64,000 bases of DNA, taken from Pipra filicauda. Lineage: Eukaryota > Chordata > Aves > Passeriformes > Pipridae. The notes beneath the pieces were generated by a model. That model did no database searches, had not been told where the DNA came from, and worked only from the letters and a program-made list of their open reading frames with translations. Positions 13,761-24,100 of this stretch are shown here, in pieces; within the stretch, counting starts at the first letter, position 1; every line of letters starts with the position of its first letter. Both the position numbers and the translations under genes were made by a program. The stretch covers positions 4,499,182 through 4,563,181 of the forward strand of contig NW_024104376.1 in NCBI RefSeq assembly GCF_003945595.2, given 5' to 3'.

Positions 13761-16352
13761 TAAAAGGAACTGTGCTGATGTGTCCCTGCACAGTGTGAAG
13801 CAGAAGAACTGCAAAAAGGAATGTATTGCTAAGGCTTTAAGTAGCAGAAGAGAGACTGCAGCATTCCCAGCTTAATACGTAATGTCTCCTTGGTATACTG
13901 ACCCACAGAGTTTGTGGGTGCTCACAGAGGGGCAGCACATATTGCAAGAGCTAGGAGGAAATATGGAAAGGAAAGAAAAGATAGGGATCTGAGCTTCAGG
14001 TTTTTGTTTCCTTTTGACCTTCTCAGAGGTCCTGAAAGGGTTTTGTCTTCCTCTCTCTGGCTCAGTACCCCACTCATGCACCCAGACTGTCTCCCCTAGT
14101 GACCCTTTTAAAACCCATGCTCTTGCAACCTGCGCTTCTGCTTTTGGCTTTATGACAGTTGTTGCACTAACTACTCTGTTTTTCTGATTTCCTTTTTTAA
14201 AGCATTTGCTTTTTGAAGTTCCATGTATATGGTTATTCCTTTCACAGCCAATTTGCTGTGACCTACTAAGTTGTGTAGCCCTTCTCATGTGCAGGTCTCT
14301 GAAGAAGAAATCTCTCACTACCAGCATGTGCTTCCCACTCTGTGCATCTCTCCTTAGGGTTTTCTCCTCTCATAGCTCCCATCTCCTCTGACTCAGCTGA
14401 TTGCTGGGCATCTTGCAGCCATTTCCTGGCCTTGGCCTCAGTTCTACGGGGGCTCCAGCTCCCTGCCATTATTCTCCTATTGCTACTGGTTTCATTTCAT
14501 CTGCTGTCCCAAGCCTGTTGCTATTTCATATAAGCCTGCCAGATTTGCCTGCATGATTGTTCTTTTGTCCAGATGGATGTTTAGCTCAGGCTATTTAGTG
14601 CTGATCTGGTTTTTCTATTGCTTTGTGTGTACCCAGGGGAAGAGGTTTTGTATTAAAATTCTCCTGGAGTGCTGAGTCACTTGAACTCTGCTACTGTGTC
14701 ATGTGCTCGATTGTCTGAGTGTGGGACCTGGTTATGTCATATCTTGCAAAATGTGTTTTCTGTTTCCCCACTGGAGTTTTGCCTGAATGGCTTCCAAATT
14801 ATCCACCTACTAGAAGCTGGGAAAGTTCTCTCTCATGATGCAATTCCCCTCTTAAGTTTGTTTTGATCATTTCCAAGAACTTGTCTGAGTTTTGAAAGCT
14901 GGCATACTTTTTTTTTGCATGCTTCACTCTCTCTGTATATTTCTGAGCATTCAGGAGGGGTTTACTTCCTGTGATTCGATCAGCCGTGTAGTTCCCAAAT
15001 GCCAGTTGTTTGTACGTTTGACCCATCAGATTACTGCTATGTTACAATGTGCTCAGAGAGGTTCCTCTAATTCAGCGACTGCTTGATTGCACACTGAAAA
15101 ACATATGTAAATGCTGCTGGTTAGGCTTCCACTAGCGATCCAACATTCACCCGACCCTTCCTGTGGCTTACTAAGTGCAAGCGCAGAGAAATTCATCATC
15201 CAAAGCACTTCCCCAAAAGACTCATCTTGATGCAATCACCAGCAGCCAGTTTTGCCTTGAATGACACAAGTGCTCTGGCTTCACTCACTGGTAATCAGCA
15301 GTGACACTTTTTTTTGTTGTGACTGTTCAGTGGTTTTGGGTCGGTGCAGATACCCAAGTATCTGCCAGGCTTTCAGTGTTGTTAGAGGCAGTCTGTGCTA
15401 GTTTCCCAAGATGTAACAATCCATTTTCTTTGCAGGCTTGTGACTTCCTTCTCAATGACTACATGGTGCATTTCTCATGTCTCACTGGCTGCAGAGAAGC
15501 TTATTTATAGCTTCAGTTCCTCCTCTTGTGCCCCTGTCCATTAGAGTGCTGACCTGCAGTGGCTGCTGTCTCACCCTGAGGACATTCTCTGGTTCTGCTT
15601 ACCAGATCAGGGTATGCTGGGTCCTATAAGCCCCATGCAATGCTTTTTGCAAGAGTTTCTTACTGACTGTATTCACCTGATGGTTTTAGCATGCCTTCGT
15701 GGCTTTTTGCATCTCACCAACATACAGCCACATTTTCACAGCCTTACACTGATGCTTATTGTTGCTGGGATGAGTTCTGCAGCTGCCTCTGCTGTTTGCA
15801 TGGAAATGAATCAGTTGTTGATCCTGCAGCCTTGTGGTGGGCGGACTGGGTGTGTGACTGGCAGCCTGCTTTTCCAGGCAGCATGAGGCCACATCAGACA
15901 ATTGAATTGACCCAGGTTGTGCTATGTTTCTCAAACAGCTTTAACTGTAACCTATCTTTGCTGACCTCATGACTTCTACTGTCTGGTCCCCTCCCTTTAA
16001 CTGATCAGCAGCACTCACAATATTTCAAGAATTGCCCCAGATTTAGATTTATTTCTCCAAACTTTTGTTTTCTTAGGATGACTTCATCCCAACAGTAAAA
16101 TACTTAAATGTACATTACCTGGAGGAGTTTACATATGCGTGAGATATCAAATGTAGCATTATACTCAATGAAGGTCCAGTCCAGAGAGCTAAAAAAATTC
16201 ATCTGGCCAATTCTGGGTGCCTATTTTGAGGCAGAATGGCTGAGTAGCTTTCCTTTCAATTTACATTACCTGTTGTGACAAAGGAGGGAACACTGTTTAA
16301 AATAAGACTAGTGCTGTTTGAGACCCCCTAGGATATCTGGGACCTCTGCAAT

Positions 16353-16460
16353 ATAGAATCATAAAATTGTTAAGGCTGGAAAAGACTTCCAAGATCACGA
16401 AGTCCCACCTTAGCTTGAATACCACCATGCCCACTAAACCATATCATGTCACAGTATGAC
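16353..16460 (-). mobile_element. CR1 LINE 3' end, antisense
   Basis: 'tagaatcataaaattgttaa' followed by 'ggctggaaaagacttccaag' and later 'cactaaaccatatcatgtca' matches the antisense start of the CR1 group whose consensus has 'accactaaaccatgtccc'. It is about 105 bp and moderately diverged. A second possible start follows at about 16479. Confidence 0.8.
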
Positions 16461-16478
16461 AGAGTCCAATGAGCCAGA

Positions 16479-16540
16479 GAATCATAATAATTTATGGTGG
16501 AAAAACCTCTAAGATAATAAAAGGCACACACACTACAGAA
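16479..16540 (-). mobile_element. Possible second CR1 3' end, antisense, degenerate
   Basis: 'gaatcataataatttatggt' followed by 'ggaaaaacctctaagataat' resembles the first 40 or so bases of an antisense CR1 copy. Similarity fades quickly. It could be an independent insertion next to the first, or a local duplication of its start. Confidence 0.45.
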
Positions 16541-18155
16541 AATGAAATAACACTGGACACATCAGCCTCCACAAACAGGACTTTATACACCTACCCCACA
16601 TGTAGGCACATAAGATTGGTTCTTAGAATCAGAAAAGTGTCTGGGGCCACCTGAGATGCCCCTGGATGACCTGCTTGGCCTCCAGTTGCTGTTCCCGGCT
16701 GTCTCATAGGGCACCCAGTTTGGGCAGTTACATCTGTCTCATTCATGTTTACAAAGTGCCAGAACATTCTCTCATCTGATTAATCTGCACCTATCTCACA
16801 AACACTTGTTTCTGTGTTGTGTTGTTTCTAACCTTTTCCCCAATGAGATAATGAAGTTTTCCACACTTTTCTCATCAGTACTCAACAGTCAGCTCTGAAC
16901 ACAGAGTCATTACCAGTTTCTACTCTTTTCATGCTTGTGCTTCTTCATTATGCCTTTGTATTTTCTCCCTAGAGGTCACAGTTTTCCCTGTATTCTCCTA
17001 TTTATTTCTCATTTTCTCCCTGTTCAAAATGAAATGACCAAAAATCCTTATCTTTCTGTTTTGTATTGCAACTAATAACTTTTAGGCTTCCCTAGCTCTA
17101 CTACTGAGATTTATTTGCAAGCTCTTGGTAGCAGAACTATCTAAGAGTTCAATTCATACTCTGCAACATGTACTTAGAGAGTGTTAGGGATACATCCTCC
17201 AGACTTCTTCCTCCTGTCTGTACTTCATCTTCCAAGATTCAAGTTCATTTATGAAGAGGTGATGTAGAAAGATTTTTGTAATGCTAGAGAAAAGAGAATG
17301 CTCACATATATCCTGATAGCCATATTCATGAGGATTATTTCTCACTGTTGATACTGTGGCTCCAGATTGCATGAAAATAAATATTTCCTCTTTTTAGCAT
17401 GTAGAAAACATAAGTATAAATGTGCATGTATAATGGTTAAACTCTCGAGTATTTTATTTGATTTTCAATTGTGTCAAGTAGAGAACTTAATTTCTCCAGC
17501 CACCACCTTCAGTCTCTGACCTACATTTGTGACAGGCATTGCATTAAAACATATGAAAGTAAAAGACAGGGATGGTTTTAGACAGCTTTTTCTAGTTTTG
17601 ATCTGATGAATAAGAGACTGTTTCTGAATTAGAGACAAATACCATCAAAGCCCAGATTTCCAGTAGGTGTAAATGTGGCTCACAAAAGAGGGGGTTGAAG
17701 GACTTCGGGTAAAGGCAACAACCTCCCCCCTCCTTCCCAGCCCACTCATGTATGTTAATTTAAGAAAAGCAAACATTTGTAAAAGAAAGCTGTCCAGCTA
17801 GAAATGTTGAGAACATGTGTTTTCCTTGTTTCAGTACAGCCAAAAGAGACAAAGTTCCCTTTACACAGTATCACATTTTACCAAATTAACAGTAACAGTA
17901 CTATTAATATTTAATATTTATATGACACTGTCATCAGGAGGCTGGTCGGGTCTGATTCCTGCTGTGTGACATGTGCAGATACCAAAAATTATCTAGATTA
18001 TTTTTATTTATGTTGAGGAACTATTGTAATGTGCTACAACCCCATGGAGCCTGCCAAGATGTAGGCCCCATCTCCAAAAGCTTAGGTGCATTTTTAGGAC
18101 AATTTGCTTTTATAACTGAGAGTTTCAAACAAAGGTGTTCCTTTGTAGCTTTTTG
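16541..18155. other. Unassigned non-coding stretch
   Basis: AT-rich sequence leading to RTE copy 1. There is a C-rich run near 17726-17745 and no recognisable gene or repeat. Confidence 0.6.
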
Positions 18156-18166
18156 ACATGGTATTA
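18156..18166. repeat. Target-site duplication, tail side of RTE copy 1
   Basis: ACATGGTATTA directly abuts the 3' tail. It matches ACATGGCATTA at 19048-19058 in 10 of 11 positions, with one C/T transition. The pair brackets the element and fixes its ends. Confidence 0.75.
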
Positions 18167-18189
18167 TCATCATCACCATCATGGCTGGG

Positions 18190-18203
18190 CTTCGTGAACG
18201 AAG
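18190..18203 (-). other. 3' UTR hairpin of RTE copy 1
   Basis: The plus strand reads CTTCGT-GA-ACGAAG, a perfect 6-bp stem with a two-base loop. It lies between the ORF stop and the tail. The equivalent place in copy 2 (40027-40040) has a related but mutated stem. A small structure this close to the 3' end could serve as a recognition element for the element's own reverse transcriptase, as known for other LINE 3' ends; here that is inference. Confidence 0.6.
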
Positions 18204-18217
18204 ATTTGGGAAGGGCT

Positions 18218-19047
18218 CTACCCACGTTTGTTGCAAGCGCGTTGGTGGCTAAAAAGACCAATACGAGACAGGCATGTCCGGTTGCAAAAGGCACAGCAGA
18301 AAGACTCCTTAGATGGTATATTCTGCAATACACGGTTCTTTCTGTGTTGCCTTTTCTCCTCAAGGGTGATCCTGCGTGCTTTCTCAAAAGCATCAGCAGC
18401 GTTATAGATGGTGTGTCTCCAGACCTCCCGATTGGAGGCCAGAGTAGACCAGTTATGGTGATCAATATGGCCAAGGCTGAGATGTTGTTTCACGGAGTCC
18501 TTGTATCTTTTCTTCGAGGCTCCTCTCTTGCGGCAACCAGTGGCAAGTTCACCATAAAGCAAGATCTTAGGGAGGCGGTGGTCCTTCATCCTGGAGACGT
18601 GCCCTGCCCATCGCAGCTGTGTTCTCAGCAACATGGCCTCAATACTTGTGATTGCTGCTTGTTCTAGGACAGATGTATTGGTCACATAGTCTGATCAGTG
18701 GATGTTTAGGATTGTACGGAGACAGCGTTGATGGAAGCGTTCTAGGAGACGCAGGTGGTGGCGGTAGATGACCCATGATTCAGATCCATATAAGAGAGTA
18801 GACAGCACTGTGGCTCTGTAAACACTGATCTTGGTACTTTTCTTCAAGTGTTTATTTCACCAAACTCTTTTATGAAGCTTTCTGAAAGCACTGTATGCCT
18901 TTGCTAACCTGTTGTCTATCTCTCCGTCAATTTTACCATCCAAGGAGATGAGGCTGCCTAGGTAATTAATCTGCTGGACTGATTTGAGTTCTGATTGGCC
19001 AATGGTGATGTGGGGATGATGGGAGACTTCCTGAGGTGCAGGACATT
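18218..19047 (-). pseudogene. Reverse-transcriptase ORF remnant of RTE copy 1
   Basis: One continuous minus-strand frame runs from the 5' truncation at 19047 to the terminal TAG at 18218. Two premature stops interrupt it, at 18857-18859 and 18695-18697, and there is no frameshift. The second lies where the sense strand reads 'atc cac tga tca gac', which fits a single G-to-A change of a tryptophan codon. The open part downstream (18218-18694) encodes the linker, 'WAGHVSRM' block, a basic Glu/Lys/Arg-rich stretch and the terminal finger. The polymerase catalytic core (palm motif with paired Asp) and the endonuclease are absent, so the fragment cannot be functional. So few disabling changes suggest a fairly recent insertion compared with the CR1 and MIR relics around it; that dating is inference. 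Confidence 0.8.
18233..18295 (-). other. C-terminal Cys2-His-Cys finger-like module in RTE copy 1
   Basis: The last residues before the stop form C-x2-C-x12-H-x3-C, with a further Cys inside the loop and a 'GL' four residues before the His. The layout resembles a C2H2/C2HC zinc finger. The neighbouring sequence is rich in Lys, Arg and Glu, suggesting a nucleic-acid-binding tail. All ligand residues are conserved in copy 2. Zinc binding and role are inferred from spacing only. Confidence 0.6.
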
Positions 19048-19058
19048 ACATGGCATTA
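19048..19058. repeat. Target-site duplication, truncated-end side of RTE copy 1
   Basis: ACATGGCATTA lies at the point where reverse-transcriptase similarity stops. It pairs with 18156-18166. An 11-bp duplication with one transition is normal for a target-primed LINE insertion. Confidence 0.75.
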
Positions 19059-21000
19059 AAAGATGAGTTTAAATGTCTAATCAGACAATTATGGAGTCTC
19101 GTTCTGATAACACCTTTTCAGGATGTTACTGAGGGCATTTCCCATGGCTGGAGTAGAGCTGCAGAGACAGAAGTGTATGTATTTTTTTCCATGTTTTGCC
19201 ATGGAAAACTTGGGCATCATGGAGTTTTATCTTTGTGTATGGGTATAAGAACATACTTTTGAACCTCCTGTGAAGCTGGTGAGATGTTTTGCTTTACCAA
19301 AACCATGTAAATTTTCCTAAGGATTTGCTAGCCACATAAATGGATATTGCCCTAAGCCTGTGACTGTTCCATGTCCCTCAGTTTAGGGTGCAAGGTGTGT
19401 GATGTTTGCTGGTGTAGGAACCGGGTCCTTCCATACAACCACCAAATCCAAGATCAGAGTATTACTTCTAGCACTACCAATCTGCCATAAGACATCTCTC
19501 AGATCAATATGCTTAGCTTAAATTTTAGTATCTTCTCTTTCAATACACATAGGTTTGATCTGAGGTTCATCCTGACACTAATTGATGAGGAAAGTTAATC
19601 TCTGGCCAGCTGGGACAGTTGAGCCCCCAGCTCCATGTACCTGTGTAGTCCTAGCAGATTATCCAAATTGCTTCTTTGAGGTGACAAAGTGACTGCAGAG
19701 TTGGTGTTATTTTGGTAGAGCTTATAACACTGCCATGACAGAGGCATCCAGGATGGCTCACAGCTACCATGGGAGCTGCACCCAGATTGTAATGCCTTCT
19801 GTGGTCCTGCCTTTGGTGGCTTGGAAAAGTCTCTGCTTTTATTTGCCATTGTGAGAAAGAGGCTTGAAGGTTTCTATGAAGCACAGAGTGTAGAAATTAT
19901 GGGTTTGCAGTCAGGAGTATGCAAGCTTTTAGCTTCAAGCTTTGTGCTTTTGACTCTCCTGGTTGCCTCTACTCTCCAATTTTGATTTGCACGTTTGTCT
20001 CAGAGTGCCTGAGCTGGATCCAGCCAACTGTTTTGCTCCAGGCAACCAAGAACCTAATGTGCTCCAGCAATCTACAGGAGCTCTGTCCTGAGGACCAGAT
20101 TAGAGCTGTTCTGAAGTAAAACCACACGAGGCCTGTGGTGTAGCTGTTGAGTGCTTAGCACAAATGGTTTTTGTGGTTGCAACTTGCAATAGGATAATCT
20201 GGTGCTTCTGTTGCACCACTTCTCTTGTGAATGCAGATACAGCCTGAATCTGTGTCTGTAAGGAGCATATACACACATGCAACCTCATTACCTCTATGTG
20301 ACAGCCTGTCCTCCAGAACATCAGTGATTCCCTTGGTACTCAGGAGCCTGGGGATTCTTTGGTGAATAAATTGAAGTAGGAAGATGTGTTTGAAATTTCT
20401 ATCATCTAGGATCCTTAGCAAACTCTCCTGTGACAATTGCACTGAAGAAAAGTAGGTGGATATATGTGGAAAGTGTTTCTTGAAGCTATATGCAATGACA
20501 GTTCACTGCATTTATGTCATTCCTTGAAGAGTTATTTTACTTCCATTACTTCCAGAATGCTTGCTACAGAGCAAATTCAGGCAAAATAAATAGTGTAAAT
20601 AATACAATATCACACAGAGATTTTCCAAACATTATTTTTCTTAGCCAGCTAAAGGGATATTCTCAGCTCTGAAGACAATGGAAGAAATTTTGTTCTGATC
20701 TAAGCATGCCTATCATTCAGAGCCTGGGAAGTTAAAGCTTTGAATATCCAAAGGCTCATCTGTTCCAGTTCTTCCCTGACTTTATCCATGCCCCCATGTA
20801 TACTGTGATACTGTGTAGGCATAAGAGCAAATTTCACAATCAAATTAAATGGTTGGCCTAAATTCTTTTCTCTCAGGCTTGCTACTTTTAGGTAGGAAAG
20901 GAGCGCTGCATTCCATACAGCTTGTTCAGAGTGGACGCAAACATAAATCAGGAAGCCTTGCTCAACTGAGCATCTTGGGTTTGTTTTCTGTGTTCTGCTC
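19059..21000. other. Unassigned non-coding stretch
   Basis: Follows RTE copy 1. No further retrotransposon sequence continues beyond the target-site duplication, which supports a true 5' truncation there. Nothing else is recognised. Confidence 0.6.
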
Positions 21001-21194
21001 TTTGTGTTTTAGTGTTTTTTGGGGTTTTTTAAATTGTTTTGGGATTTTTGGGGTTTTTTGTTTGGTTGGTTGGTTGGTGGTTTTTTTGTTTTTGTTGGGT
21101 TTTTTTGTTTGTTTTGTTGTTGTTTGTGTTTTGGTTTGGTTTTTTTTTGTTTCTTTTTTTTTTTTTTTTTTTTTTGTTTCTGTTTTTTTTTTGA
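21001..21194. repeat. T/G-rich low-complexity tract
   Basis: Nearly 200 bases of T runs with scattered G, including 'ggttggttggttggtgg' at 21064-21080 and a poly-T block at about 21152-21174. Long apparent open frames on both strands here are artefacts of composition. Confidence 0.9.
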
Positions 21195-24100
21195 GGACAG
21201 AAATGTAACAGTAATTAGGACTTTTTTCAGGCACTTCACTAGAATTTTACTTCAACTACCAATCCTAAGACTTTAATACATCATCGACAACTGATGCAGT
21301 TAGTAGTAACTTTCAATTTTAAGCTGTAAACCTGTATCATAGAAATCAGATCAATATATTTTCACAACTGTCAATTCTAATAGATCTGTCTAATTACAGT
21401 GAGACATAATTGGGTTCCTTCCACCTCTTTCTATCCTTCCAAACCACCCATCTGTTTCTTCACCAAATCAGAGATTTCCAGCTCCAAATGGAAATGACCA
21501 CCTACCAGAGGCCCCTTCTGGACCATTTATTCCATTAGTTTTTTAACCCCATTTGCAGTGCACAGCCAGATACGGGGTAAGAAATTGTCCAAGCATGAGG
21601 AGGTGTAGAAAGAAGCCAAAACATGGTTTGTGTAATGCTGAAGCTGAACTAAAGTTGCGAAAAACATAAATATCATCAAATATGTTAAGACTTGAGTAAG
21701 CGTTGGATGTTAAGTATTTTACCCAAAAGTGGCATTTCAGTGGGCTTAGAACTGTTCCAGAAGTCAAGATAGGTTTGTCATGTTTGAAGGCGAGAGGGAG
21801 AAAAGACAAAGAGATACATAAAGATAGATTACTTGATTTTTAAAAGCCACCTGTCTCCTTTCTTTCAATAGTTCATCTGGCAAGGGACTCATTCAAAATG
21901 CAAAAAAGAAGGCTTTAGTTTCCTCACCTGCCAGAGAAGACCTGAGCCCACCCTCATCTCCCAGGAACAGTCCCTAATCACCAGGCTGTTCAGTATCCCC
22001 CAATAAAGGATGGGGAGAGAGTTGTTTTTTCAATACTTCTGAGAGAGTATGTTCTACTTTGTTTACAATATTGAAATATTCATGAGAGTGATGTCCTGCC
22101 TCTCCACTGCAGAGCCTAAACACCATGATATAGAGCTGTTCTCTCCAGCTTAATGAATATTTCAATATTCTATATAGAGTGGAACAACATCAACAGGGGA
22201 AAAAAAAAAACAAAACAAAAATTATTTCCCAGCAGTATATTCCCCTGTGCATCTGTAACCTCCTCCTCTAGGTTCTGATCTCTGCAAAGGAAGTGGGAAC
22301 TAAATCCCAGCCTTCTACCTCCTGGCTGAACTCTGCAACCATTGAATAAAGAGGTGGTAGTGCCTGTTTGGGGTATTTTAAAAACATATTGTATCCATTT
22401 TTTTATTTTTTTTTTCCCTAGGAAAGAGGCCAAATAGAAATCTATAACTTTATTTATTCTTTTAATAATGAAAACCTGTAAATGCTTCATATTAGTTCAT
22501 TGGGCCTCGCTAGGTTTTGTTCCCAAATTCAAAAATTTCATACTTTACATGCCTCCTGGCTTTAATTGGTGGGAAAGTACCAGGGGAAGGAAAGATAAAT
22601 TTGCAGCTTCCTAATGTGAAGATGAAAAAGCACTGTTTGGAAAGATGATGTTGGCAATTTTGAACTCTTGATTATATAAGATCAAATATAGTCCCTTTAT
22701 AAATTAATAGGGTGGGGTTTTTTTCATGAGGAGTTTTTTTACATTTACTGGTAGGTTCAGAAATTCCACATGAAAGTTGTTTGGTCCGTGAACATGGGGA
22801 GCAGACCTTTCAAAAAAGGACTGTTTCTGAACACATGCTTTTCAGGCTATTGCTGCTGTTTTAGAAATGACTTGCTGGATTTACTTCAAACCTTAACATA
22901 AAAATATCTCTCCTGGCTGTTCACCAAAGTACCTGAAATTTCAGCCTGTTAGGGATTGTCCTGCCTCTATTTTTTGATCAAAGTGGGAGTAAGAGGTTCA
23001 CAATCTGGTTTGTTAAGAACGATGTCTTACAGCTTTAAATGTAACCCTCTTAGTTTTTTTACCATTTTACCTTTGTGGTTAAGACGAGTTGCAATTCATG
23101 CCAAAAAATGCCCTGCCAGCACTGAGGCTCCCGTTTCATTGCTTTATTAGAGCTTGAGCTACATGATTAGCCTGAGGGATAGATTCACAAATAACAGCTG
23201 CTCAGCTGGGGTGTTTCCTTAATCCATGCCTCTCCCTTTCAGAATCAAAGCCATACTGAGGTACGAGAAAATTATCTCTACCCTACAGAGCTCCATGGAG
23301 TGAGTAGGGAAGGCAGTACATGGGCACATCTCTGCTGGAAATCTTGTAGAGGCTAAGATGAGACAACTGCACTTCACTGATGGAACTACTCTCTGTTGAC
23401 ACATTTAATCTAAATTAATTTTTTCATCTTTATGCAACAAACCCAAACTGTCTGGGGCATCGGAAAAAGCAAGACACAAAAAATAGCTGTAACCAAGCTG
23501 CTATGTGAGCAGTACCATGGAAGTGCTGAGAATGTTTTTAGTGTTAATTAATGTACATTATAAGGTTTATTTTTCATCCTGCTTAGGAAATCCTGTGGAT
23601 GTGCTGCATTCATCTATTCCCACCTCTGTGAAACAGTTTCTCATATATAGTTAGTAATATTTCTCATAAGGAGAGGTAAAATAAAATATAAAATATGGAA
23701 CCTGATTGTTTACTTATTTACATGGCACAAATAGCAGTTCACTGGACCCAATATATCTAAATCTTAATTGATGAAATCACTCTGGAGCTATTGGTTGTAG
23801 TAGTAACCTACTGGTTTGTATTAGTAAAAAAACTGCTAAAGTGAAACCGAAGTGGTATGAAACTAAAGTAAATGAGACGAAAATCAGTGCCATTTGTTTA
23901 CTGTTTTCGTACTTACCGTGGCTTTCTGATACTGTTATGTGAAATAATTCAATGAATATCTTAAAATCAACAAAGTAGAACCTGATGGAAAAAAAAATTT
24001 CTATTTTCTAGATGTAATGAACTAAATTCCTTTAATGCTAAGACAACTCTTTTCTGTCTGAAAGTTTTTGGATGTGTTTGGGATATATTTTGAGACAATA

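Larger units (their letters stand above)
1434..16352. other. Unassigned non-coding stretch with two simple features
   Basis: Contains the poly-A run at 2616 and the 18-bp tandem duplication at 13728, and otherwise nothing I can name. Between 7.7 and 10.9 kb several minus-strand open frames are hydrophobic and sit near splice-like sites, but they do not assemble into one gene. From 14.0 to 16.0 kb the plus strand is pyrimidine-rich. The longest frame (minus, 13872-14327) matches no family known to me. Very old transposon remnants below visual recognition are likely. Confidence 0.55.
18167..19047 (-). mobile_element. RTE-clade-like non-LTR retrotransposon, 5'-truncated copy 1
   Basis: Read on the minus strand, this is the 3' end of a LINE: about 277 codons of a reverse-transcriptase C-terminal region, a stop at 18218-18220, a 3' UTR of some 50 bases and an ATG/ATR-rich tail. 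The frame carries blocks typical of endonuclease-reverse transcriptase C-termini: 'INYLGSLIS', '[17 protein letters not shown]', '[10 protein letters not shown]', and 'LRWAGHVSRM' followed by 'RLPK'. It ends in a Cys/His finger-like module. The 5' end is missing, as expected when target-primed reverse transcription stops early. An 11-bp duplication flanks the insertion exactly at both inferred ends. Family placement rests on domain order, the short 3' UTR and the simple-repeat tail. AviRTE is my leading candidate but is untested; another RTE or a related LINE clade remains possible. Confidence 0.85.

Noticed and set aside
13872..14327. Minus-strand frame of 151 codons
   Set aside because: Length is within chance for 64 kb in six frames; no domain, no repeated motif, and the opposite strand is pyrimidine-rich, which favours long frames.
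18158..18667. Plus-strand open frame of 169 codons
   Set aside because: It is the antisense shadow of the RTE reverse-transcriptase frame on the minus strand, which has recognisable domain blocks; the plus-strand translation has none.
20849..21276. Several overlapping frames rich in Phe/Gly or Lys/Thr
   Set aside because: They arise from the T/G low-complexity tract and its complement.
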